Source: Flavobacteriaceae bacterium PS02293 (lineage in GTDB: Bacteria; Bacteroidota; Bacteroidia; Flavobacteriales; Weeksellaceae). Taken from it: a stretch of 64,000 bases of DNA. A model generated the notes under the pieces. The model was not told where the DNA came from. It saw only the letters and a program-made list of their open reading frames with translations, and did no database searches. Where the stretch lies: contig JASCOV010000006.1 in assembly GCA_029960045.1 (NCBI GenBank), forward strand, positions 186,001 through 250,000. Direction: 5' to 3'. Shown one piece after another: positions 51,176 through 59,518 of this stretch. Position 1 is the first letter of the stretch. Each line of letters opens with the position of its first letter. Both the position numbers and the translations under genes were made by a program.

Positions 51176-51841
51176 TTAGTAACTAAATGATTTTTTTGAA
51201 TTAGGAATTTTGATTTCATTTTCGCCAATCTTGAAATCGTTCATCTTTATGAGTTTAGGAAATCTATGAGTAAATTCTTTATAATAATTTTCTGGGATTT
51301 TTCTGTCAGAACCGTCATCACAGTCTGAAAATTGCTCATCGATAATGACTTTTCCAGTTGAGAAATTAACTTCATTTTTAAAATTATATTCGCAAGTGTC
51401 ATCAAACTGAATCGATGCTCCTATCAAATAAAAATCGCCGTTCTGAAAACGAAATGTATATTTTGACGTATCTGTATGACGAGAATTCGTAAAATACATT
51501 TGTGAAATATTCAGACAATTATTTTTGATGCTTATCTTCAGTTCGTTGTCAGCAGGATAAAATCCTGTTTTGCTGTCAAATACCAAATTAGAATTTTCTT
51601 TCCAAATCTTCAGTTTTCCATCAATATTTTTTAGAATGAAAAATTTTCTTTCAAGCCCTTCGGATTTACTTTTTATATCTGTGTTGAAAACGATTACTAT
51701 TTCGTCTTTTCCATCTTTGTCCAAATCGCCTTTAGTTTCCAATATTTTCTCATAACCTTTTGGGATTGTGAAATCTTTCAATTCCTGCGATTGGAGAATT
51801 GATAAAAATATTAAGGCTAAAAAAGAAAGAAAATTTTTCAT
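51176..51841 (-). CDS. Secreted protein with FG-GAP/calcium-loop motif
   Basis: 221 residues. Signal peptide (MKNFLSFLALIFLSILQSQ), then GDLDKDGKDEIVIVFNTD, a DxDxDG loop typical of FG-GAP/VCBS repeats, and a beta-rich rest with two Cys pairs. The function is unknown. The start overlaps the upstream membrane-protein stop by 4 bases. It is in an operon with the SDR. Confidence 0.7.
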   Translation of the reverse strand: MKNFLSFLALIFLSILQSQELKDFTIPKGYEKILETKGDLDKDGKDEIVIVFNTDIKSKSEGLERKFFILKNIDGKLKIWKENSNLVFDSKTGFYPADNELKISIKNNCLNISQMYFTNSRHTDTSKYTFRFQNGDFYLIGASIQFDDTCEYNFKNEVNFSTGKVIIDEQFSDCDDGSDRKIPENYYKEFTHRFPKLIKMNDFKIGENEIKIPNSKKSFSY

Positions 51842-52287
51842 CTTAGTTTACTTGATAATTTACAAAATCTGTAAGGCAGAATAATTATCCAGATTAATAT
51901 ATTATTGATTAGAGCGATGGTTCCTAATGTACTGTATAATATTATTCTAATGTCAGGGATAAAGTTATTTGCAAAACTTATGAAAACATTATCATAATGA
52001 TTAAAAGGATTGTTGTACCAAGATAAATCTTTTCTCTCCGTTATTGTATAATACCAAAATATAATATTGAAAATTAACAATATGATTATTGTAAAGGAAT
52101 TTTCATAAGTGAGGCTTATAATAAATATCGATAAAATTAGAATTACCAAAAGAGAGAATTTTAGATTAATGAACTCATAATATCTAAAGATTTCAATAAC
52201 ATTCATTAAAATACAAAATATTAAAATGCTAATGATGAATAATTTTGTAATCTTATTGATTGTATGAAACTTTGAATTAATACTCAT
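51838..52287 (-). CDS. Small integral membrane protein
   Basis: 149 residues with about four membrane helices (LFIISILIFCILMNVIEIFR; FSLLVILILSIFIISLTYEN). Family not recognised. It starts 18 bases after aroA and overlaps the next gene by 4 bases, so it is part of the aroA operon. Confidence 0.65.
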   Translation of the reverse strand: MSINSKFHTINKITKLFIISILIFCILMNVIEIFRYYEFINLKFSLLVILILSIFIISLTYENSFTIIILLIFNIIFWYYTITERKDLSWYNNPFNHYDNVFISFANNFIPDIRIILYSTLGTIALINNILIWIIILPYRFCKLSSKLR

Positions 52288-52305
52288 TAAGTAAAACTAT
52301 TCAAT

Positions 52306-53523
52306 TTAGTTCGTAGTCACCTTCGCAAAATCCTCCCAAAACTCAGGATAAGATTTTTCTACAACATCTTCATTTTCGATATTCAATTCTTTGATTAAGG
52401 CAAACGGCGCAAAAGCCATCGCCATTCTGTGGTCATTGTAAGTTGCGATAGAAATATTTTCTTCAGGTTCTATGAATTCAGAAGATTCTATTTTCTCAAC
52501 CGTGATGTGCGTTTTTGCTCCGATTTTCAATAATTCATTTTGAAGCGCAACCAATCGGTCGGTTTCTTTTACTTTTAAAGTGTGGAGTCCGGTGATTTCG
52601 AATGGAATTTTCAAAGCTGTTGCCGTCACACAAAGCGTTTGCGCAATGTCAGGACAATCATTCATATCCAAAGTAATTAATTCAGGATATTCGAAAGCTG
52701 GTTCTGGCAATAGTGAAATCGAGTTTTCTGCATAATCTGAAACAGTATTGATTCCGAAATATTTCCAGTAAAGTTCCTTGATAACGCTATCGCCTTGTAG
52801 AGACAATGTGTGGTAACTTTTCAAAGTGATATTTTTTCTGCCAATTGCAGCCAAAGAATAGAAATAAGAAGCTGATGACCAATCGCTTTCTACTTCATAA
52901 TGTTCCATTCTCACGTGGTCTTTGTGTGCAACGATTTCTATTTTATTTTCCGCAAAATGAGATTTGATTCCGATTTCGTTCAGGATTTTCAAAGTCATTT
53001 CGAGGTAAGGTCGGGATGTGATTTCGCCTTCCAATTCCAAGGTCAAGCCGTTTTGCAATTTACCTCCGATTAATATTAATGAAGTCAAAAACTGGCTGGA
53101 AACGTTAGCTGAAATTTTAACGGTATTTTTTTCTAATTTTTTTCCGATGATTTGCAACGGTGGAAAACCTTCTTTTTCAAGATAAGTTATGTCTGCTCCA
53201 AGTGATTGAAGTGCGTCAACCAAAGGTTTGATTGGTCGGTTTTTCATTCGGTCAGAACCTGTCAGAATTGTTTTTCTGCCTTCAAAAATCGAATAATATG
53301 AAGCCAGGAAACGCATCGCTGTTCCGGCGTGATGGATGTCTATAGTTTCAGATTCAGATTCCAACGCTTTTTTGAGCAAAGTCGTGTCCTGAGAGTTGGA
53401 AAGATTGAGCATATCAATATTCCCGAAGAGTTTCCCTAAAACCAAAAGACGGTTCGAAATACTTTTCGAACCGGTAATTTGGATTTTTTGATTATCGATT
53501 AATTCTGATTTTTTTAATATCAT
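52306..53523 (-). CDS. aroA: EPSP synthase (3-phosphoshikimate 1-carboxyvinyltransferase)
   Basis: 405 residues. The N-terminal PEP/shikimate site is ITGSKSISNRLLVLGKL, then HHAGTAMRFL with the catalytic positions, and the C-terminal NDHRMAMAFAPFAL. This enzyme makes EPSP in the shikimate pathway. The length is somewhat below 430 but the set of motifs is complete. It is the head of a small operon with an unknown membrane protein, a secreted protein and an SDR. Confidence 0.95.
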   Translation of the reverse strand: MILKKSELIDNQKIQITGSKSISNRLLVLGKLFGNIDMLNLSNSQDTTLLKKALESESETIDIHHAGTAMRFLASYYSIFEGRKTILTGSDRMKNRPIKPLVDALQSLGADITYLEKEGFPPLQIIGKKLEKNTVKISANVSSQFLTSLILIGGKLQNGLTLELEGEITSRPYLEMTLKILNEIGIKSHFAENKIEIVAHKDHVRMEHYEVESDWSSASYFYSLAAIGRKNITLKSYHTLSLQGDSVIKELYWKYFGINTVSDYAENSISLLPEPAFEYPELITLDMNDCPDIAQTLCVTATALKIPFEITGLHTLKVKETDRLVALQNELLKIGAKTHITVEKIESSEFIEPEENISIATYNDHRMAMAFAPFALIKELNIENEDVVEKSYPEFWEDFAKVTTN

Positions 53524-53536
53524 AGTTTGTTTGGAA

Positions 53537-53601
53537 GTTGGAAGCGGGATGATGGAAGTTTAATCGATGCGCATTAAAACATCTATCTTCCATCATCCAA
53601 C
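53537..53601. repeat. Inverted repeat between MazG and aroA genes (type G)
   Basis: GATGATGGAAG (53548-53558) and CTTCCATCATC (53587-53597) are perfect 11-bp arms. The flanks GTTGG and CCAAC extend the symmetry. The loop is 28 bases. It fills the spacer between the MazG-like gene and aroA. Confidence 0.75.
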
Positions 53602-53606
53602 TTTAT

Positions 53607-53933
53607 CTATTTTAATTTCTCGTTATTTTGATGTCTGTCTTTGTCTCTGTCCGTTTTCACTTTCATTTTTTTATCGAAAGCCGATTGTAAATCTGTTCCG
53701 GTTTGATTGGCGAGGCAAAGCGTTACGAATAGAACATCTGCTAATTCTTCGCCAAGGTCTTTGGATTTGTCGGATTCTTTTTCAGATTGTTCACCGTATC
53801 TTCTTGCTACAATTCTGGCAACTTCACCGACTTCTTCAGTCAGCATTGCCATATTGGTCAACTCATTGAAATAGCGGACACCAATGGTTTTTATCCATTC
53901 ATCAACCTGATTTTGGAGTGTTGTGATTTCCAT
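53607..53933 (-). CDS. MazG-like nucleotide pyrophosphohydrolase
   Basis: 108 residues. All-helical MazG fold with EEVGEVARIVARRYGE and the ExxED-type metal site LGEELADVLFVTLCLANQTG. It likely hydrolyses non-canonical or excess NTPs. Its ATG overlaps the stop of the beta-helix lipoprotein gene by 1 base, which suggests coupled translation although the functions seem unrelated. Confidence 0.85.
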   Translation of the reverse strand: MEITTLQNQVDEWIKTIGVRYFNELTNMAMLTEEVGEVARIVARRYGEQSEKESDKSKDLGEELADVLFVTLCLANQTGTDLQSAFDKKMKVKTDRDKDRHQNNEKLK

Positions 53934-55318
53934 TATTGATACGCTCCGATTGTAATTGGATTTACTCTATTCAGGCCTACAATGTCTTTTGGAACATTAT
54001 TGTCAAAAACTCCTTTTCCCCTTGCTTTAGAGTTAGCTTTCACTCTCAAATTCATTTTTTGAGTGAAATAATTCTGGAATTCTGGGTCTTCATTTAGGAA
54101 AATATTATTCCCAGTTGGTTTGAACGCAGCATTCGCACTTTGTTTCAATGATGAATTATTAAATGTAGCACTGAAAGCACCAGCATTTGTAACATTATTA
54201 TATGTAATCATATCAAGAGTATCACCAAATACAATAGAATTATTAACTGTAAGGGTCGTGTTTTCATTGAAAATTTCAGTTCCATTTTGATAAAAATTAC
54301 TTGCATAGATTCCTGCCGCAGACATAGATGGATTCAAATTCCAATAGTTAGCAAGTGTAGAATAATTAATAGTATAAGTTCCGCCGCCAGCAATAGCAAA
54401 GTCTGCTTCTCCACAGTTGTTCATCACCACATTGTTCATTGTAAGTTTTGAATTGATTCCGTAAATTCCTGCATTTTGAAAAGTATGGAAGATAGAATTG
54501 TTAATTGTTGCCTGATTATTATTTTTAATCTGAAGACCAACATTTCCACCAAAAACTCGTGCGTAATTCATATTAAGAACTGTGGCTTCATCCATTTTGA
54601 TTCCGTTCCAGTTGGCTGGTAGCGTATCATATTTTGTGTCACTTCTGTCACCACGGAAAATGACTTCTTCGCCTAAAGCGCCGTTTACATTAAGAACCGA
54701 ACTTTTTTCAAAATTCATTCCGCTGTTTTTTCTGAAATAGACTTTCGTTCCTTTTTCCATTGTCAAAGTTTTCCCTTCTGCAACAGTCAAATCGCCGAAA
54801 ATCACTTTCACTTTATCCTTGGTCCAAGTCGTATTGTCAGAAATAATATTCGGATTTGATTCAGATTTAATAAAATATTCCGCATCCTGAACAACAGAAA
54901 ATAAAGTTACTTTTTGTTCTCCAGCTGGTGTATTGAAAACCACTTTATCCTCGGCAATCGCTTCCGGTGCATTGGCAACTGGCGCAATTTCTACGAAAAC
55001 GTAAAGACTGTCTTTTCTTCTCAAAGCCACATTTTCGAAACTTGTCCCGACTTTCCCATCCACATTAATCCTGTAAAGTGAACTGCTTCCGCCTTCCAGC
55101 GCAATTCTAGGAATCATTACATCTTTATCTTCATTGTTGTAAACTTTCACAGCATAAGTTTCGCTACGCATTTGATTATAAACCGTATCGCAAAAAACTG
55201 TGTCAGTAGAGAATCTGAGTAATTGACTAGGAGCGTCAAAGGAAATATCATCACGGTTACAGCCTGCTAATAATAAAAGTGACCAAAATGCAATGCCAAG
55301 GAATATTTTAATTTTCAT
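53933..55318 (-). CDS. Beta-helix lipoprotein
   Basis: 461 residues. Lipobox LLLLAGC (Cys about residue 20). The N-terminal ~130 residues are immunoglobulin-like; about residues 170-400 form a right-handed parallel beta-helix of short strands (ATVLNMNYARVFGGNVGLQI; NSIFHTFQNAGIYGINSKLT). The C-terminal VPKDIVGLNRVNPITIGAYQ is a signature ending seen in Bacteroidota beta-helix lipoproteins. Surface polysaccharide binding or cleavage is possible. Confidence 0.8.
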   Translation of the reverse strand: MKIKIFLGIAFWSLLLLAGCNRDDISFDAPSQLLRFSTDTVFCDTVYNQMRSETYAVKVYNNEDKDVMIPRIALEGGSSSLYRINVDGKVGTSFENVALRRKDSLYVFVEIAPVANAPEAIAEDKVVFNTPAGEQKVTLFSVVQDAEYFIKSESNPNIISDNTTWTKDKVKVIFGDLTVAEGKTLTMEKGTKVYFRKNSGMNFEKSSVLNVNGALGEEVIFRGDRSDTKYDTLPANWNGIKMDEATVLNMNYARVFGGNVGLQIKNNNQATINNSIFHTFQNAGIYGINSKLTMNNVVMNNCGEADFAIAGGGTYTINYSTLANYWNLNPSMSAAGIYASNFYQNGTEIFNENTTLTVNNSIVFGDTLDMITYNNVTNAGAFSATFNNSSLKQSANAAFKPTGNNIFLNEDPEFQNYFTQKMNLRVKANSKARGKGVFDNNVPKDIVGLNRVNPITIGAYQ

Positions 55319-55393
55319 TTATCTTGTTTAATCTTCAAAACTACAAAATTTAAATTTTTATTTTGTGATGAGGAACATATTTTAATAATATAA

Positions 55394-55433
55394 AACAAAA
55401 AATCCTTTCAATGCATTAAATATTGAAAGGATT
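55394..55433 (-). terminator. Terminator of the LRR T9SS gene
   Basis: AATCCTTTCAAT (55401-55412) pairs with ATTGAAAGGATT (55422-55433). On the minus strand the stem is followed by T6. Confidence 0.88.
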
Positions 55434-55454
55434 AAAGATTTTAAAAGCGAATAA

Positions 55455-56378
55455 TTATTCTTTTATAAATTTCTTATTAAATGTTTTTCCAGTCTTCGAA
55501 GTCGCAGAAATAATGTAAGTTCCCTTCACAAGGTTTGACAGATTTATTGATTTTTCCGAGGTCGAAATTTGCTTGATTATTTTTCCGGAAAGGTCTGATA
55601 TTCTAATGTTTGAAACTTCTTCTGAAAGATTGATAAAGTCCTTTACGGGATTTTGATAGATTATAATTTCTTTTTTACTAATATCATTTACAGCTAAGAA
55701 GCAATTTGTATTATAACTTGCTGTTGCATCTTTTTGCCAATTACTTTGAGAATTAGCGTAAAAAACATCATCAACTTGAATACAAGTAAGGTTCGGATTT
55801 TCCACAATATAAATGGAAGTCAAGACTGTATTGTTACCATTTTTTAAATTAAGGCTTGTTAATGCCGGATTTCTGGGACAGTATAACCATTTGAAATTGG
55901 TGTTTTTACTAATGTCCAAATTTGTTAAAAGATTACCTCCACAAGATATGGCTGCCAAAACCGTATTTTTAGTCACATCCAAATTGATTATTTTATTATT
56001 CTCACAATATATGTTTGTCAATGCGGTGTTTTGACTCACATCAAGAGTTGTAAGTTGATTGTTTCCGCAATATAAGCCAGTTAGCTTAGTGTTTTTGCTA
56101 ATGTTCAGACTTGTAAGATTGTTAACAGGACATTGTAATACTGTCATATTTACAAATGCTTCTATTCCTGTTAGGTCAGTAATACCTTTATTATAAATAT
56201 TAATAGTGCCTGCGAAAGCATTAGCTTCCGAAACTTGTATTTGGCTATCTCCATTTGTATTGATTTCAGAATTTGCTACCAAATACGCTTTAAAGTTTGT
56301 ATCAGGAATATTTACATTCTGAGCATTTATCAGATTTGCAACTCCAAGAATTAAATATAGAACAAACGTTTTCTTCAT
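55455..56378 (-). CDS. Leucine-rich-repeat protein with T9SS sorting domain
   Basis: 307 residues. Signal peptide, then about 5 LRR units of 21-22 residues with the Bacteroidota pattern LTTLDVSQNTALTNIYCENN (roughly 90-205). A type A sorting domain forms the end (IYQNPVKDFINLSEE; GTYIISATSKTGKTFNKKFI). One Cys per LRR unit is regular. It is secreted by T9SS; it may bind host or neighbour cell surfaces. Confidence 0.9.
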   Translation of the reverse strand: MKKTFVLYLILGVANLINAQNVNIPDTNFKAYLVANSEINTNGDSQIQVSEANAFAGTINIYNKGITDLTGIEAFVNMTVLQCPVNNLTSLNISKNTKLTGLYCGNNQLTTLDVSQNTALTNIYCENNKIINLDVTKNTVLAAISCGGNLLTNLDISKNTNFKWLYCPRNPALTSLNLKNGNNTVLTSIYIVENPNLTCIQVDDVFYANSQSNWQKDATASYNTNCFLAVNDISKKEIIIYQNPVKDFINLSEEVSNIRISDLSGKIIKQISTSEKSINLSNLVKGTYIISATSKTGKTFNKKFIKE

Positions 56379-56401
56379 AATTAGTTATCGAATTATTGAT
56401 G

Positions 56402-56409
56402 CAAATATA
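56402..56409 (-). promoter_or_regulatory. -7 element of the LRR gene
   Basis: TATATTTG on the minus strand matches TAnnTTTG exactly, 23 bases before the ATG at 56378. Confidence 0.55.
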
Positions 56410-56443
56410 AAGTTTTGAGTTAAATTTTAAATTATAATAAAAC

Positions 56444-56463
56444 TAACTAACATTTGTTAGTTA
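56444..56463. promoter_or_regulatory. TetR-type operator at the E1/paa promoter
   Basis: A perfect 20-bp palindrome TAACTAACATTTGTTAGTTA. It covers the TTTG -33 element (56453-56456) of the promoter for the E1 gene. Its symmetry and length fit a TetR-family dimer. The TetR gene is the second gene of the same cluster (58779). Confidence 0.7.
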
Positions 56464-56483
56464 AATAAAAATGCGTATGTTTG
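56453..56483 (+). promoter_or_regulatory. Promoter of the E1/paa cluster (-33 and -7)
   Basis: TTTG (56453-56456), 19 bases, TATGTTTG (56476-56483). Both elements and spacing match the Bacteroidota consensus. The -33 lies inside the palindrome, so binding there would block sigma. Confidence 0.7.
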
Positions 56484-56543
56484 TTTAAATCACATTCATA
56501 ATTTAATTTTAGAATTAATTAATTGGATGTCAAATGTTTAAAT

Positions 56544-58625
56544 ATGGAAATGACCAAAAGACATTTTTTAAACAAAGAAATTTCTCTGACTGATTTACTC
56601 AAGTCGGCTTATCGTCTGATGTTTACGGCAAAAACGATGACCGATTTGTTTGAACAGGAAAAAAAGATAACTTCTAAGTATGTTCACGCCACTTCCCGCG
56701 GACACGAGGCGATTCAGTTGGCTTTGGGAATGCAGTTGTTGCCACAGGATTTCGTGAGTCCTTATTATAGGGATGATTCAATTTTACTGGGAATCGGAAT
56801 CACGCCTTACGAATTGATGCTCCAGCTTTTAGCAAAACGCGACGACCCATTTTCTGGTGGAAGAACATATTATTCACATCCAAGTCTAAGACGCGACGAT
56901 TTCCCGAAAATCATACACCAAAGTTCCGGAACAGGAATGCAAGCCATCCCAACAACCGGAATTGCAATGGGAATGAAGTACAAAGAGGAAACCGGAATCG
57001 CTGAAAATCTTGACGAAAAACCAATCGCAGTCTGCTCACTCGGCGACGCAAGTTGCACAGAAGGCGAAGTTTCTGAGGCTTTCCAAATGTCAGCGCTTAA
57101 ACAATTGCCAATACTATATTTAGTTCAGGACAACGAATGGGATATTTCTGCCAATGCAAAAGAAATCCGTGCGCAGGATATCACTCAATATATGCAAGGT
57201 TTCAACGGTATCGAAACTAGAACCATTGATGGAACAGATTTTATCAAATCCTACGAAACGGTCAAAGAATGCATCAAAACCATCCGTGAAGAACGCCGAC
57301 CAATGCTGATTCACGCCAAAGTTCCTTTATTAAATCATCACACTTCCGGCGTCAGAAAAGAGTGGTATCGAGATGATTTGGAAGAATGCGCAAAAAATGA
57401 CCCATTAATCAAATTAAGAAATCAACTTTCAGAATTCAGCATAGAAGATTCTGAAGTACAAACCATAGAAAAAGAAGTTGCGGAACTCGTAAGAACCAAT
57501 TTCGAAAATGCTGTTTTAGCAGAAGACCCAAAACCGGAAGACGCTTACAAACACGATTTTGCACCAACGCCAATTACCGAAGAAAAAGGAGAACGTTCTC
57601 CAAGTGGAAAAATTCCGACCGTAATGGTAGATTGCGCCCTTTTCGCCATCAGGGAATTGATGGCCAAACATCCGGAAGCCTTATTATATGGACAAGATGT
57701 TGGCATAAGATTGGGCGGTGTTTTCCGTGAAGCGATTACTTTGGCGGCACAATTCGGAGAGAAACGGGTTTTCAATACACCAATTCAGGAAGCATTTATC
57801 GTTGGTTCAACAGTTGGAATGAGCGCAGTTGGACTAAAGCCGATTGTCGAAGTTCAATTCGCAGATTATATTTGGCCAGGTTTGAATCAATTATTCACCG
57901 AAGTTTCCAGAAGTTATTATTTGTCTAATGGAAAATGGCCGGTTTCAATGATACTCCGCGTTCCGATTGGCGCTTACGGAAGTGGCGGACCATATCATTC
58001 AAGTTCCGTGGAAAGTGTTTTGTGTAATATCAAAGGAATTAAAATTGCCTATCCCTCAACAGGAGCAGACTTGAAAGGTTTGATGAAAGCTGCTTTCTAC
58101 GACCCGAATCCAGTAGTAATGTTGGAGCACAAAGGTTTGTATTGGTCAAAAATAGAAGGAACAGAAAATGCAAAAACCATAGAGCCAGACGAAGATTACA
58201 TCATTCCATTTGGTAAAGCGCGAGAAGTTTTACTTTGCGAAAATCGTCAAGATAAGCCAACGTTGACCATAATCACTTATGGAATGGGTATTTATTGGGC
58301 TTCCAATGCAGCGAAAGAATTTGACAATCAAATCGAAATTATAGATTTAAGAACGCTCGCACCTTTAGATGAAAACCGAGTCTTCGAAAGTGTGAAAAAA
58401 CACAACCGTTGCATCGTTTTGACAGAAGAACCTGTGAATAATAGTTTTGCTCAAAGTCTGGCAGCAAGAATCAGTGACAATTGTTTCAGACATCTGGACG
58501 CTCCGGTAAAAGTAGTTGGTGCCAAAGATTTGCCTGCAATTCCTATCAATTCTGAATTGGAAAAAGAAATGCTGCCGAACACCGAAAAATTAATTAAAGA
58601 AATAGAACAATTATTAAAGTATTAA
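56544..58625 (+). CDS. Fused 2-oxoacid dehydrogenase E1 (alpha + beta)
   Basis: 693 residues from ATG 56544 (a second ATG is at 56550; a TTG at 56523 is less likely). The alpha half has the thiamine-diphosphate site (GDASCTEGEVSEAFQMSAL, about residue 170). The beta half starts at about 360 (YGQDVGIRLGGVFREA; VPIGAYGSGGPYHSSSVES). It decarboxylates 2-oxoacids such as branched-chain or aryl-pyruvates and passes the acyl group to an E2 that is not in the window. It heads the paa cluster under the palindromic operator. Confidence 0.88.
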   Translation: MEMTKRHFLNKEISLTDLLKSAYRLMFTAKTMTDLFEQEKKITSKYVHATSRGHEAIQLALGMQLLPQDFVSPYYRDDSILLGIGITPYELMLQLLAKRDDPFSGGRTYYSHPSLRRDDFPKIIHQSSGTGMQAIPTTGIAMGMKYKEETGIAENLDEKPIAVCSLGDASCTEGEVSEAFQMSALKQLPILYLVQDNEWDISANAKEIRAQDITQYMQGFNGIETRTIDGTDFIKSYETVKECIKTIREERRPMLIHAKVPLLNHHTSGVRKEWYRDDLEECAKNDPLIKLRNQLSEFSIEDSEVQTIEKEVAELVRTNFENAVLAEDPKPEDAYKHDFAPTPITEEKGERSPSGKIPTVMVDCALFAIRELMAKHPEALLYGQDVGIRLGGVFREAITLAAQFGEKRVFNTPIQEAFIVGSTVGMSAVGLKPIVEVQFADYIWPGLNQLFTEVSRSYYLSNGKWPVSMILRVPIGAYGSGGPYHSSSVESVLCNIKGIKIAYPSTGADLKGLMKAAFYDPNPVVMLEHKGLYWSKIEGTENAKTIEPDEDYIIPFGKAREVLLCENRQDKPTLTIITYGMGIYWASNAAKEFDNQIEIIDLRTLAPLDENRVFESVKKHNRCIVLTEEPVNNSFAQSLAARISDNCFRHLDAPVKVVGAKDLPAIPINSELEKEMLPNTEKLIKEIEQLLKY

Positions 58626-58684
58626 GATAGCTATTAGCAGTTGGCTTTTGGCAATTAGCTTTAAATTATTATTAAGCTAGTTTT

Positions 58685-58761
58685 CTTTGTTGAGTTTTAC
58701 GCCTTTGCGAACCTTAAAGCAGTTAGTATATAAAAAAAATCTTTGCGGACTTTGCGTTCAA
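58685..58761 (+). repeat. Type C element, copy 3 (upstream of tetR)
   Basis: CTTTGTTGAGTTTTACGCCT, GCGAACCTTAAA, a variable middle, AAATCTTTGCGGACTTTGCG, TTCAA. It ends 17 bases before the tetR ATG, in the same orientation. Confidence 0.85.
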
Positions 58762-58778
58762 AAAACAGATTATTTAAA

Positions 58779-59387
58779 ATGGAATTAGATTTAGCCACAG
58801 ATAAAAAAATAAAAATCAATAAAAAAGAATTGATTTTGTCCGAAGCCGCAATGCTTTTCAAAGAAAAAGGTTTCGGCGGAACAAGTATGCGCGACCTTGC
58901 TGAAAAAGTAGGAATGGAAGCCGCAAGTATGTACAATCACATCAAATCCAAAGACGAAATTCTAGAATTGATTTGTTTCAAAATTGCCAACCAATACATT
59001 TCCCAGCTTCAAGAAATAGAAAACACCAACCAGACTTTTCAGGAAAAACTGAATGCCATCATCGGACTTCACGTTCAGTTGATTATCGAAGATTCAGCCT
59101 CAGTGTCTGTAGCAAATAACGATTGGAAATATTTGTCGAATGACAAGAAAGAACAATACAAACAAACCAGAAAATCCTATGAAAAAAGCTTTGCCAATAT
59201 CATAGAACAAGGAATGGAAAACGGCGAATTCAAAAAAATGAATGTTTCCGTCGCGCTTTTCACAATGTTATCTTCCTTAAGATGGATAGAACTCTGGTAC
59301 AAACCAAGCCGCGAAATCACACCACAGGAACTGGAAGATGATTTGAAAACATTATTAATGAAAGGAATGTTAAGTGATGATAGATAA
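58779..59387 (+). CDS. TetR/AcrR-family transcriptional regulator
   Basis: 202 residues. The N-terminal HTH is FGGTSMRDLAEKVGMEAASM followed by YNHIKSKDEILEL. The C-terminal ligand part is all-helical. ATG 58779 is chosen; upstream codons lie in the repeat. Its place in the paa cluster and the palindrome at the cluster promoter suggest it is the paa repressor, relieved by phenylacetyl-CoA or a related acyl-CoA. That is inference from PaaR-type regulators. Confidence 0.88.
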   Translation: MELDLATDKKIKINKKELILSEAAMLFKEKGFGGTSMRDLAEKVGMEAASMYNHIKSKDEILELICFKIANQYISQLQEIENTNQTFQEKLNAIIGLHVQLIIEDSASVSVANNDWKYLSNDKKEQYKQTRKSYEKSFANIIEQGMENGEFKKMNVSVALFTMLSSLRWIELWYKPSREITPQELEDDLKTLLMKGMLSDDR

Positions 59388-59424
59388 TAGACGAATAGAT
59401 AATAGATTGCTGAATAAACATTTA

Positions 59425-59505
59425 GCTTAGTTAAGTTTTACGCCTTTGTGAGCCTTAAAATATTTTCAATAATATCAAAAAAATCTTTGTGCACTTTGTG
59501 TTCAA
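59425..59505 (+). repeat. Type C element, copy 4 (upstream of paaE)
   Basis: Same parts as copy 3: TTAAGTTTTACGCCTTTGTG, then AAATCTTTGTGCACTTTGTG and TTCAA. It ends 13 bases before the paaE ATG. Confidence 0.85.
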
Positions 59506-59518
59506 ATAACAAATAAAA

